Source of the DNA: a virus
Virus record (IMG/VR): IMGVR_UViG_3300025759_000088
Span: 1-64,000 of that record
Strand: one strand, 5' to 3'
Length of the DNA stretch: 64,000 nucleotides
Position numbers and translations under genes: made by a program
The notes under the pieces: model-generated
The model's input: the letters and a program-made list of their open reading frames with translations, nothing else
Told to the model about the DNA's origin: nothing
Databases searched by the model: none
Part shown: positions 29,702 through 37,939 of the stretch, one piece after another
How the letters are laid out: the number at the start of each line of letters is the position of its first letter
How positions within the stretch are numbered: the first letter of the stretch is position 1

Positions 29702-31237
29702 TCATATTTGATAGCTACGCAAGCCATCCATGGGCGACACGATGTACAAGCTTTCTTTTGTCCGCGTGACGCCGACGTAAAAAAGCCTGTGAAGATCATC
29801 CATCATGCGTCTTCCTTCTAACGTGTTGGATGAAACTGCTTGGTCAGATGCGTGGGATATGTCTGTGTACAGGACAACGTTGTTTGCCTCTCCCCCCTTT
29901 GACCCATGTATTGTCGATACCTTGATCCGTGGTTCGTGTCTCAGGTTCTCCCCGCGGCGGAGCAGGGCGGACACGTAGGTATTCAGATGCTCTGGCACGT
30001 TGTTCATTGCTTCTTGCCACGGCATGTCGCCGGTAGCTAGCAGACCAAAATCCGTTTGTAGTGTCGTTAAGTTGTATGTGCTTTGCACGTCGATAGTGGA
30101 CAGAGCTTTGAAACCGCGTTTAATCCGGCTACCTGATTTCATGTAGTAGTAGAGGTTTCGCGCAGACATAGCGTCGATCTCACCACCACCACACAGGGCT
30201 TCCCATGCAATCAACGCCGACGCCAGCTTCTCGCTAATGCTTTTGCTACCGCGGTTCTCAAAGAAATAGCCGTGTATCTTCAGTTGCTCGCATATGTCAT
30301 TCAACATGTAGTTGCACTGCGCCATGACTAGCCACTCATCTTGTGCAAATCGCTTCATGTCTGGCATGAACACACGGTCTACAACGCCCGTCATGTCTTT
30401 TGGCCGGTACTTTTTTGGTCTGCGGGTTTGGATCCGGTTGACGATGCGAGTAGCCACGTCATGCACCTTTGAAGGTATCCGGTAGGATTGCGACAACACC
30501 TCTGACCCATCTTCTACACCAAGGAAATGCTCAACATTCGCTCCTGCCCAACGATAGATAGCTTGATCGTCGTCACCGGCGGCATACATGCGGCCTGCAT
30601 TGTCATTCAAGATATGTGCCACTTCCCATTGAAGCGGGGATAAGTCTTGCGCCTCATCCAGAAAGACCATACTGAAGGGCGGGCATACCCGTGAGCCGTG
30701 TTCCGCGAACCATTCTAGGATGTCGGTGTAGTCGTAGAGGTTGTTAGCTGTTTTAAAAGCTGCGTATGCCTCGTTGATATACTTGACCGTGGTCAGCGGC
30801 TCCTCGACAGCGCTTTCTCTATATGTGGTTTCTATGCGCTCTTTCTTGAGCCGGGCCAACTGAATCAACTGCATCATAGGGTTGTCGCGGGAATTGGATC
30901 CTATGTCGTCGTCGTAGTCATCGCTGCCTTTTGCCATAAGGTTGAAACCAACGCTTTGGCCGAACTCTTTAAGATGCTCATTACCCATCAAGTTGTTTTG
31001 ATTGATATCCGACAGGTGGTAGCAGAAGCTGTGCAGCGTCCTGAAAAAATTCAGGTCTTTCTCAAGATCCAGTTTGAACTGACGTGCCGCCCGCTCTCGC
31101 GCCTCTCGCGCAGCTTTGCGCGTAAACGCCAGAAAAGCGATAGAGCTTGGCGCAGTGCCGTTGGCAATCGCTTTTTCAACCATGTTCAGCAGCGTGGTTG
31201 TTTTGCCTGTGCCCGGCGGGCCATAGATAACAAACAT
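29702..31237 (-). CDS. UvrD/PcrA-like SF1 DNA helicase
   Basis: A 511-aa helicase with Walker A YGPPGTGKTT (residues 5-14), motif II VFLDEAQDLSP (about 195), motif III GDDDQAIYRWAGA (about 220), and motif VI RRLFYVGVTRTKESLYIV near the C-terminus (the UvrD signature VTR). It is shorter than UvrD (720 aa), mostly in the 2B region. Overlaps the primase stop by one base. Likely the replication fork or recombination helicase, as no DnaB-like helicase is seen. Confidence 0.9.
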   Translation of the reverse strand: MFVIYGPPGTGKTTTLLNMVEKAIANGTAPSSIAFLAFTRKAAREARERAARQFKLDLEKDLNFFRTLHSFCYHLSDINQNNLMGNEHLKEFGQSVGFNLMAKGSDDYDDDIGSNSRDNPMMQLIQLARLKKERIETTYRESAVEEPLTTVKYINEAYAAFKTANNLYDYTDILEWFAEHGSRVCPPFSMVFLDEAQDLSPLQWEVAHILNDNAGRMYAAGDDDQAIYRWAGANVEHFLGVEDGSEVLSQSYRIPSKVHDVATRIVNRIQTRRPKKYRPKDMTGVVDRVFMPDMKRFAQDEWLVMAQCNYMLNDICEQLKIHGYFFENRGSKSISEKLASALIAWEALCGGGEIDAMSARNLYYYMKSGSRIKRGFKALSTIDVQSTYNLTTLQTDFGLLATGDMPWQEAMNNVPEHLNTYVSALLRRGENLRHEPRIKVSTIHGSKGGEANNVVLYTDISHASDQAVSSNTLEGRRMMDDLHRLFYVGVTRTKESLYIVSPMDGLRSYQI

Positions 31238-32781
31238 TAGAAGGGGATATCCTGTTCGTTGACGCCGTAATCTGGCGTGGTGATGTCGGATACTCCTTCT
31301 TCAAACGCAGGAATTTGCCATACGCGCACGACGCGGCCTTTGATGCGTAGCACCGTGGATTCGCCGTTGATGTCGCGTAGACGCTGGGCAATGCGGTGTG
31401 TTTTAAATTCAAAGAACCGTTGGCGCTTGAGATAGCTTTCAAAATCTTTGAGCCGGAAATATGTCAGATCATTTTCTTCATCTGTCCATGGGCGGCGGAG
31501 CAGTATCTCTTCCTTGTCAGCGGCGGTCTGCATGTTGCGGCAGAAATCCTCAAGATACTCGTAGAATGCGCCGTCGATAGATGCGTCAGTGCTGGCCTCA
31601 ATCACGCCGCCCTCTGTCTCTGTCATGTCCCGCAGCAGTGCTGCCACACGGTTTTCCCACACAGGCTTACTGACTGTCGGCGGCATGACGTTAAGCTGTT
31701 CGATGCAGGACTTTTGAAAACTACCTTGGTTTTGCAAAGCGTCAGTGTCCAACTCCAAAGGCTCCCCGTTGACATCCATAAACCATATGGGGGGCTTGGA
31801 ATTATACTTGCGAAGGTTTGCAACTGTGGCTGCAGTGCCTACGTTGCCCACCCCGTAACGGCGCGTCAGGCACCGCTCACGGTCACAGTGGTCATTGATA
31901 GGTGCATCGTTGCACTTGTAGGCGTAGTCGCGTCTCTGAAGCTGCCTAGCGATAACGTTTACTTCTGCCAGCGGCAGCGGCGGCTCAAAATGCTCCATGT
32001 TGTAGCGCATCAGTTCGTCTTCCCATGTGTCGGGAGAGAACTTGCGTAAGTACACACCAATATTAAACAGGCCATTATTTCGTGTACCTTCAGGAAATCC
32101 CTGTGTACAAAGGTGCTGCAGACAGGGGGGGCCTTCCATTATTGGTGAAACTTCACTCGTGCTTTCTACGGAAAGACCAGTGACTTGCTCCGCCGTCTGC
32201 ACGAACCGTGTATGCAACTCAAAGAACTCTTCAAGCGTGGCTGCAGAGCCATCGTCCTTGAAGGCATACCGCAATCCTTCTTCTGCATTGTAATACGGCA
32301 GGTTTAAAAAGTTGCCCACGTCGCCGCGCTCAAGATGCAGGCGAATTTGTTTTGGAAATATCTCGCAACCTGCGTAGCCCAAACCGGCGGAGATAGTGGA
32401 CAGCGTGTCCTGCATTAGCTTTGCGGCAATCCAATCTGATGTGAACAGGAACACATGTGCGCCCCCGGACTTTGACCGTGCCACAACGAGTGGCAGTTCG
32501 CGCTCTCGTATCTTGTTTATCAATTCGACGTGGTTGAAACCTGCATACTGATCAATATCAATGCAGCCCCACTTACACATGTTATCTTCATTAATGGGAA
32601 TGATGCCCAACGCAACGCCTGCGCCGCTCAAATGCCCTTCCCATAAATCCATGGTCCGCGGGCTTTTGATCACGCTGGCTTTACCGGCTTGCTTGCCGTT
32701 GTTTTGTTCGCGTTGGATTTCGTAAGTGCCGTAGGCAGCTTCCAACCCGACAAAAATCTGTGAAAATTGTTCTGCAGACAT
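31237..32781 (-). CDS. Archaeo-eukaryotic-type primase (TOTE-like AEP), 514 aa
   Basis: The N-terminal AEP domain shows CIDIDQY (the DxD metal motif, residues 75-77), SKSGGAHVFLF (the s-x-H motif, about 103-113) and RLHLERGDVGNFLNLPYYN (third acidic/nucleotide-binding region, about 147-165). This arrangement is typical of the AEP domain named after TOTE conflict systems and found in many phages. A Cys/His cluster (KCNDAPINDHCDRERC) follows. The last residues are NEQDIPF, like an SSB tail. It makes primers for the family A polymerase. Confidence 0.8.
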   Translation of the reverse strand: MSAEQFSQIFVGLEAAYGTYEIQREQNNGKQAGKASVIKSPRTMDLWEGHLSGAGVALGIIPINEDNMCKWGCIDIDQYAGFNHVELINKIRERELPLVVARSKSGGAHVFLFTSDWIAAKLMQDTLSTISAGLGYAGCEIFPKQIRLHLERGDVGNFLNLPYYNAEEGLRYAFKDDGSAATLEEFFELHTRFVQTAEQVTGLSVESTSEVSPIMEGPPCLQHLCTQGFPEGTRNNGLFNIGVYLRKFSPDTWEDELMRYNMEHFEPPLPLAEVNVIARQLQRRDYAYKCNDAPINDHCDRERCLTRRYGVGNVGTAATVANLRKYNSKPPIWFMDVNGEPLELDTDALQNQGSFQKSCIEQLNVMPPTVSKPVWENRVAALLRDMTETEGGVIEASTDASIDGAFYEYLEDFCRNMQTAADKEEILLRRPWTDEENDLTYFRLKDFESYLKRQRFFEFKTHRIAQRLRDINGESTVLRIKGRVVRVWQIPAFEEGVSDITTPDYGVNEQDIPF

Positions 32782-32834
32782 AATAGCTCCAAAAGGATCG
32801 GGGCGGCAGACCGTGCTTCTGCCACCCCGAAGGC

Positions 32835-33620
32835 TTAGAACGGGATATCGTCTCCGGTTTTATCACCGGCGTCAGCACCTTCTTGAGTGTGCTTGACCTT
32901 TACCTCGCCCTTTTCAATTGACTGGTTGAAAGTTTTTGCGGAGTCATACTGCCCCCGCGTCGTGATGGGCCCTTCAAGGCTCATCTCCCAACCATGCCAA
33001 CTTCCTTTGCTATTTTCTTCCTGAATAGTCTTCAGCAAGTAGATGTGGCTATACATCGGCGGAACAAATGCCCCATTCTGCCCCTGCATTTCGCGAGACA
33101 GGATCATGCTCATCCATTTACGCGACTTTTTAAGCTGCGTAGATTTCATAGCAATAAGGGCATTGGTAGCGCCGTTGTCTGACAGCACTTTGACATACCA
33201 CTGCGACGTCTGTTCGATGTAATCGCCAGAGCCGTCCTTCAGATATTCTTTGTTATCGTTAGGATCACGCTCTGTTTCGGGCATGTCGTCGCTTGGGTCG
33301 TAAATTGCCACCGGCGCTCCAGAACCAGAACCTCGTGGGCTCCACTGGATATACTTACGCTGGTAAGCGCACGGGATCACCTTGATGCCGTCTTTGCCTT
33401 TGAACACCTCACCCGTAACGGTATTGAGAATGTCACCCTTGCGGACGTCTTCACGCTCATCAAGGATTGGATCAAGGCCAGATACGATCTTCAGGAACGG
33501 CAGCGCCATATCTTCCTGATCGACTTTGCCCAATCCGCCATGTGCATCTGCTTCAAACATTGAAACATCGAACGCAGCAACGGCGGACTCTTCTTTCTTC
33601 ACAACTTCATTTTTCGCCAT
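32835..33620 (-). CDS. ssDNA-binding-protein candidate with SSB-type tail, 261 aa
   Basis: Start at 33620 (TAATG overlap with the preceding stop). I do not recognise a family for the body, which has a beta-rich core (KVIPCAYQRKYIQWSPRGSG; SQWYVKVLSDNGATNALIAM). The C-terminus is the exact bacterial SSB-style tip: acidic and Gly/Asp-rich, ending DDIPF. Between a primase and a coiled-coil gene, an SSB role like T7 gp2.5 is the best guess. Confidence 0.55.
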   Translation of the reverse strand: MAKNEVVKKEESAVAAFDVSMFEADAHGGLGKVDQEDMALPFLKIVSGLDPILDEREDVRKGDILNTVTGEVFKGKDGIKVIPCAYQRKYIQWSPRGSGSGAPVAIYDPSDDMPETERDPNDNKEYLKDGSGDYIEQTSQWYVKVLSDNGATNALIAMKSTQLKKSRKWMSMILSREMQGQNGAFVPPMYSHIYLLKTIQEENSKGSWHGWEMSLEGPITTRGQYDSAKTFNQSIEKGEVKVKHTQEGADAGDKTGDDIPF

Positions 33621-34198
33621 TACTTCGCTCCTTTGATAACAGCACGTTGACCTACCCATGCGCCGAACATTTCCATTGGCAGCGGACGCCCCGCTTCCAC
33701 TTCGTCCTTTACGAACGAACGTAAGGTTGACGGATGAACCGACTCTTTTTGATCGGGGTGCAGGCCCTTTGACTTTGCTAAGTCGGCGAACTCCGCTGCC
33801 ATGGAGTCTTCCCCCATTTTGAAGTCTACCGACACGATATTCTTGACCATGTCTCCATGACCGTTCTGCCTTAACCATGAGAACGCCTCTTCCCTGCTTG
33901 CCACCGGTATGCTCGCACCGTAGGTCTTTTTAATTTCTACTTGCGAGCCGTCGGAAAGCTTGAAAGACGACACACCCATTTCCGCCAACATGCTGGGCAA
34001 CTCTTCATCAGTCAGACGCAGAAGATCCTTCTTCTTGGCCTTGACCTTTTCTTCAAGTTCAGCAAGTTCTGTTTCGCGGCTGGCGATATCTGCGGCCAAT
34101 TTAGCAACCCCTTTCAGGTTGCCGTCGTCAAATTGACCCAGTGGGGAAGCTTGTTTGGACTGGGTGTCCGCTTCCATAAGTGATGAAAGATCACTCAT
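33620..34198 (-). CDS. Coiled-coil replication-operon protein, 192 aa
   Basis: I choose the ATG at 34198 (AAGGAGA ten bases upstream); the frame goes on to 34306 but across the promoter. A coiled coil at about residues 30-65 (IASRETELAELEEKVKAKKKD) precedes a domain with SSFKLSDGSQVEIKKTYGAS and a helical end. First gene of the operon. The coiled coil followed by a small domain is reminiscent of recombination accessory proteins, but no match is claimed. Confidence 0.5.
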   Translation of the reverse strand: MSDLSSLMEADTQSKQASPLGQFDDGNLKGVAKLAADIASRETELAELEEKVKAKKKDLLRLTDEELPSMLAEMGVSSFKLSDGSQVEIKKTYGASIPVASREEAFSWLRQNGHGDMVKNIVSVDFKMGEDSMAAEFADLAKSKGLHPDQKESVHPSTLRSFVKDEVEAGRPLPMEMFGAWVGQRAVIKGAK

Positions 34199-34219
34199 AC
34201 TCGTCTCCTTTCGTGATTG

Positions 34220-34236
34220 AGTGCTGTTTAAGCACT
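34220..34236. promoter_or_regulatory. Dyad AGTGCT-N5-AGCACT between divergent promoters
   Basis: A perfect 6-bp inverted repeat just upstream of the leftward coiled-coil gene and next to the rightward -35. It may be an operator coordinating the replication operon and the SNF2 helicase. Confidence 0.5.
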
Positions 34237-34264
34237 TGAGGTATCCTATATAATGATATATATT
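34236..34264 (+). promoter_or_regulatory. Rightward promoter of the SNF2 helicase gene
   Basis: -35 TTGAGG (34236-34241), 17-bp spacer and -10 TATATT (34259-34264). It overlaps the leftward promoter completely, so only one can be occupied at a time. Confidence 0.6.
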
Positions 34265-34275
34265 CTCACAGTCAA
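34247..34275 (-). promoter_or_regulatory. Leftward promoter of the replication operon
   Basis: -35 TTGACT (34270-34275), 17-bp spacer and -10 TATATA (34247-34252). It serves all genes from 34198 to 27295. A TATAGGA half-site overlaps the -10. Confidence 0.7.
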
Positions 34276-34286
34276 GGAGAAAACAA

Positions 34287-35744
34287 ATGCGCCGTAAATT
34301 TGACAAATACGTATTTAAAACAGAGCCTTACGACCACCAAAGGTCCGTGTTCCGTGATTCGTGGCACAGGGAATGTTATGCTTTATTTATGGAGATGGGT
34401 ACAGGCAAGTCCAAAATCGTAGTCGATACGATTGCATTATTGCAAGAGGTTGGCGAGATCAACACAGTGCTGATCGTCGCTCCGAAAGGTGTTTTCCATA
34501 ATTGGGTGCGAAAAGAAATACCGACGCATCTGCCTGATAGGATTGAGCATTCTGTATGTGCATGGCAACCGAACATCACGCAAAAGTACCGGGATGAATT
34601 TCAAGCGTTCATCAATTCAGACAAGCTGAAGATATTTGTAATGAACGTTGAGGCGTTCTCTACGCCCAAGGGTGCGGAGACAGCGGCGTGGTTTGCTAAG
34701 AAGTTTGGTGAGAAGGGCATGATGGTGGTGGACGAATCGACAGCCATCAAAAACCGTAAGGCCAATCGAACCAAAGCTATCGTCGCGGCGGGTAAGTTTT
34801 TCACTTACAAGCGTCTGCTGACTGGCTCGCCGGTGACAAAGTCGCCGATGGATTTGTTCTCGCAGTGCCTGTTTCTGGGCGACAACTACTTAGGCTACCC
34901 TAACTATTATGCCTTTCAAGGCCGCTACGCCGTCGTACAGCGGCGTTCTATGGGCCACCGGTCTTTCCAACAGATCGTGGGCTTCCAGCGTCTGGACGAG
35001 CTTAATTTGAAGCTTGACGACTTTAGCTCGCGGGTACTGAAGAAAGAATGCCTTGATCTGCCAGAAAAGGTTTACATCCGCCGGGAAGTGGAACTGACCA
35101 GCGAACAGAAAAACCTGTACCGTCAGATGAGCAAGCTGGCCTTGGCGCAGCTACAGGATGGCTCGCTGGTGTCTACCAACAACGTTCTGACGCAGATCAT
35201 GCGCCTGCAGCAAATCTGTTGCGGCTTCGTGCGTGACGATGATGAGCGCACACGTGAACTTTCGTCGAACCGTGTGCAGGAGTTGTTGAACGTCTGTGAA
35301 GAAATAGACGGCAAAGCCATCATATGGGCCACATATGTTCACGACATTGAAAAGATCTGTGAAGTTTTGTCGAAAGAATACGGGCCTGACAGCTTTGGTG
35401 CGTTCTACGGCGCTACCGCTCAAGATGAGCGTCAGCGCATCGTGGAAGAGTTTCAAAACCCCGACTCTCCTATGCGCTTCTTTGTGGGCAACAGTCGCAC
35501 CGGCGGTATGGGGATCACGCTGACAGAGGCTAGCACAGTCATTTATTACTCAAACAACTACGATCTGGAGATTCGTGTGCAGTCTGAAGACCGGGCGCAC
35601 CGCATTGGGCAGAAAAACAATGTCACTTACATTGATCTGGTGTCGCCGCGGACAATCGATGAAAAGATATTGACCGCGTTGCAAAACAAGCAAAACATTG
35701 CAAGTACGGTTTTGGGCGAGGAGTTGCGAGAATGGTTCCAATAG
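34287..35744 (+). CDS. SNF2-like SF2 DNA helicase/translocase
   Basis: A 485-aa protein. Walker A is MEMGTGKSK (35-43), motif II VVDES (147-151), motif III LTGSPV (about 172), and motif VI QSEDRAHRIGQ near residue 440, the SNF2/SWI2 form with the characteristic HRIGQ. There are no accessory domains. Phage SNF2 proteins are thought to remodel DNA-protein complexes in replication or recombination. It is divergently transcribed from the replication operon, and an AAGGAG site is upstream. Confidence 0.88.
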   Translation: MRRKFDKYVFKTEPYDHQRSVFRDSWHRECYALFMEMGTGKSKIVVDTIALLQEVGEINTVLIVAPKGVFHNWVRKEIPTHLPDRIEHSVCAWQPNITQKYRDEFQAFINSDKLKIFVMNVEAFSTPKGAETAAWFAKKFGEKGMMVVDESTAIKNRKANRTKAIVAAGKFFTYKRLLTGSPVTKSPMDLFSQCLFLGDNYLGYPNYYAFQGRYAVVQRRSMGHRSFQQIVGFQRLDELNLKLDDFSSRVLKKECLDLPEKVYIRREVELTSEQKNLYRQMSKLALAQLQDGSLVSTNNVLTQIMRLQQICCGFVRDDDERTRELSSNRVQELLNVCEEIDGKAIIWATYVHDIEKICEVLSKEYGPDSFGAFYGATAQDERQRIVEEFQNPDSPMRFFVGNSRTGGMGITLTEASTVIYYSNNYDLEIRVQSEDRAHRIGQKNNVTYIDLVSPRTIDEKILTALQNKQNIASTVLGEELREWFQ

Positions 35745-35920
35745 TTGTTGGCGACGGCGTCATGGCTCAACGAGAAAAAAATGGGTTGTGCCCTAAGTGC
35801 CAAGCTTTTTGGAAAAAGGGACAGACCCAGTGCAGGGTCTGTGACTTGGTTATTTTAACGGCGGAAGACCGGCCTCAAAAGCCGCTGCCATTGGATCAGC
35901 GCCCCGACCTATCGCCATAG
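35732..35920 (+). CDS. Zn-ribbon small protein, 62 aa
   Basis: Two Cys-x2-Cys knuckles (CPKC and CRVC, 11 residues apart). The start at 35732 has GAGGAG within the end of the helicase gene, and overlaps it; a second in-frame ATG is at 35762. The last 71 bases overlap the convergent virion gene (35850). Zn binding likely; role unknown. Confidence 0.5.
   Translation: MVPIVVGDGVMAQREKNGLCPKCQAFWKKGQTQCRVCDLVILTAEDRPQKPLPLDQRPDLSP
35812..35842 (-). terminator. Intrinsic terminator of the late operon
   Basis: In leftward RNA, ACAGACCC/GGGTCTGT (stem 8, loop 6) followed by CCCTTTTTCC, eight bases beyond the stop at 35850. It would end the long late transcript. It lies within the convergent Zn-ribbon gene, so the hairpin also has coding duties. 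Confidence 0.7.
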
Positions 35921-37421
35921 ATGTACGTGGGGTAGCATCTCCAAATGCGTACACCGCTCTATTCGCTCTCATTCGTGCTTCGGCGCGGTCTACGCCTTGA
36001 GCGACAAGCTGGTTTTCTATCTCCTGAACTCTTCTATTTTCACCCATCAACCGGGCTCTTTCGTCACCTATAGTCGCCTCTCTAGACACAGACGTCGGGG
36101 TCACCGTCGTTGTCGGAGCGGTTGTTCGCGCCGACGTGGAAGCTCTGTCGAACATCCCGCTGTACGACGGCCCATAGCCATAGAGATATGGAATGGCGTC
36201 CATAGCACCCTCTATGACGGATGAGGGAGCAGTGGTTGGTAATGATGTTGAGCCCAAAGTGAGCATGTCAAAATCATCTATTTGATCAGCGGCTTCGGGG
36301 ACCGAAGCTATTGGGTCACCCAGCGGGTTATTGATTCCTAACAGTCTTTGAGCCTCTCTTATTCCTTCAATATTCTTCCGCTGTTCAGATTGACGAGCTA
36401 GTTCATGCACGTCCATCATTGTGTTGAAATTTGCCAATTCTTGTTGTTCGGCGAGTCTAGGGTTAGCTGCTTGGCCGACAAGGTTTTGAATGTTTTGAGC
36501 ATTTCTGTCTCGCACTTGATTAGCCAGAATCGCGTCCATTATGTTCTCTCTCGTAACGGCGTCAGGAGAAGGAGAATAATCTCTGTCGAGAGTTTGCCCC
36601 ACATTACTTAACGCACTGTCTACCAAATCTGTTGTCTGTTGGGCTCTGTTTCGTAAATCCAACAAATCGGACACGTTTGTTGGGCGCGGGGTTGGCAGTG
36701 TCATGTCTACCATGTCTGCGGCAGGATCTGGAAACGCCTGACCACCGGGGTTGGCAATTGCTTCCATTGGGGATACGTTGTCGCCGATGCTGCCGCCGAT
36801 TTCTCTTATAGGGTTTGCTATGGGCATGTTGTTTTGCAGCATCTCTGCCGCATTGTAAGGCTGCGGTGCTTGCCGTGCAGCACTTACTGCCGCCGGATTT
36901 GGAACACTGTTATACATGACCGCACCTAAAGCATCACCATCTGGCGAATAAGGGGCCGCGGGGGGATTGGGAGCAAACCTACGAGGTGCTTTACCACCGA
37001 TGTCAGATAAAAACGCGCCTAGAAAACCGCCGTCTTTAAAAAACGAACCAAGGCCGGTGCCTCTTGGCGTAGCACGTTGCACTGTCCCGCCGGGCACATA
37101 TTCACCGATTTTTAAAGCTGGAGCATACCCCTGTTTTGGGGAAGTCATTCCACTACCTTGGTAGCCTTCCCCGCTTTGTAAACCTAAAAATTGTTCATAG
37201 GCTAGTCGGTTAATATTATCGATTGACTTCTGCGTCATGCCACGATTGTTGGTGCTAAGAGGGTCGCCTCTATAATCGGCGTTTCTTCCAAACATACCGG
37301 CATCGCCATACGGATTTTTATCCGAACGACCAGTCATGGCTTTGAATTTATCAAATTCGTATTGTTCTTGACCGCCGCGAGCAGCTATATCCGCTAACCG
37401 CATCTCATTTGGACTTGCCAT
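35850..37421 (-). CDS. Virion-type hypothetical protein, 523 aa
   Basis: A low-complexity protein rich in Pro, Ala, Asn, Gly and Gln (for example GNPLGDPIASVPEAADQIDDF). It has several PYSPDGDAL-like loops and no membrane segment. It overlaps the endolysin gene by one base. Similar disordered proteins close the tail/ejection gene series in marine podoviruses. No function assigned. Confidence 0.45.
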   Translation of the reverse strand: MASPNEMRLADIAARGGQEQYEFDKFKAMTGRSDKNPYGDAGMFGRNADYRGDPLSTNNRGMTQKSIDNINRLAYEQFLGLQSGEGYQGSGMTSPKQGYAPALKIGEYVPGGTVQRATPRGTGLGSFFKDGGFLGAFLSDIGGKAPRRFAPNPPAAPYSPDGDALGAVMYNSVPNPAAVSAARQAPQPYNAAEMLQNNMPIANPIREIGGSIGDNVSPMEAIANPGGQAFPDPAADMVDMTLPTPRPTNVSDLLDLRNRAQQTTDLVDSALSNVGQTLDRDYSPSPDAVTRENIMDAILANQVRDRNAQNIQNLVGQAANPRLAEQQELANFNTMMDVHELARQSEQRKNIEGIREAQRLLGINNPLGDPIASVPEAADQIDDFDMLTLGSTSLPTTAPSSVIEGAMDAIPYLYGYGPSYSGMFDRASTSARTTAPTTTVTPTSVSREATIGDERARLMGENRRVQEIENQLVAQGVDRAEARMRANRAVYAFGDATPRTSMAIGRGADPMAAAFEAGLPPLK

Positions 37422-37939
37422 TACACGTTCCCCATTTTTAGCGAAGCTTCCAACGTTTCATTGTTGCGCCGCAGCCAACCTTTACCAAAAGTATCAAAAG
37501 TTTTTAAAGAGCGATAGTAACCTTCACGGTCTTCTGCCATCGCTTTAATTATGTACTCAGGCTCAAACTGAGCGACTTGTTCCAAGGTCCGTGGCCCGAT
37601 GGCCCCGTCTGGTGTGGCCTCGACAATACTTTGCAGATATTTAGCTGCGCGTCCGGGCCCAGAGTTCACGGCCCAATCAAAGGTGCTGAAGTCTACACCG
37701 CCGGGCAGTTCGTCGCCTTTTACTTTGTCCCAGTATCCCTGCTTGTAAATAAGCTCGACATGATCGTCTGAGATGTTTTTTAACTCATCCACGTCTTCTA
37801 GCGGGCGACCAAGAAACTCTGAGTAAGTACGGTGCGTGATGCCTTTGTTGGTAGCACCGCCGGGATCTTTAGGGTGATCTACAAAACCGCCCTCATGCTT
37901 CAATACCATCTCAAGGCTTTTAAAAAAGTTAGCTTCCAT
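37421..37939 (-). CDS. Endolysin/ejection muramidase, GH108 family
   Basis: A 172-aa peptidoglycan hydrolase. The catalytic motif is seen at residues 15-32 (KHEGGFVDHPKDPGGATN), where the Glu of EGG is the expected acid. The C-terminal part resembles the PG-binding_3 fold (TPDGAIGPRTLEQVAQFEP). No signal peptide, so it needs the holin (9091-9471). Its place among internal-virion-type genes leaves open a second role as a virion-borne lysozyme during DNA ejection. Confidence 0.88.
   Translation of the reverse strand: MEANFFKSLEMVLKHEGGFVDHPKDPGGATNKGITHRTYSEFLGRPLEDVDELKNISDDHVELIYKQGYWDKVKGDELPGGVDFSTFDWAVNSGPGRAAKYLQSIVEATPDGAIGPRTLEQVAQFEPEYIIKAMAEDREGYYRSLKTFDTFGKGWLRRNNETLEASLKMGNV

Noticed and set aside
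32835-33878. N-terminal extension of the SSB-tailed protein to 33878
   Set aside because: The extra 86 residues are Arg/Gly-rich shadow of the overlapping coiled-coil gene; the ATG at 33620 is coupled to its stop.
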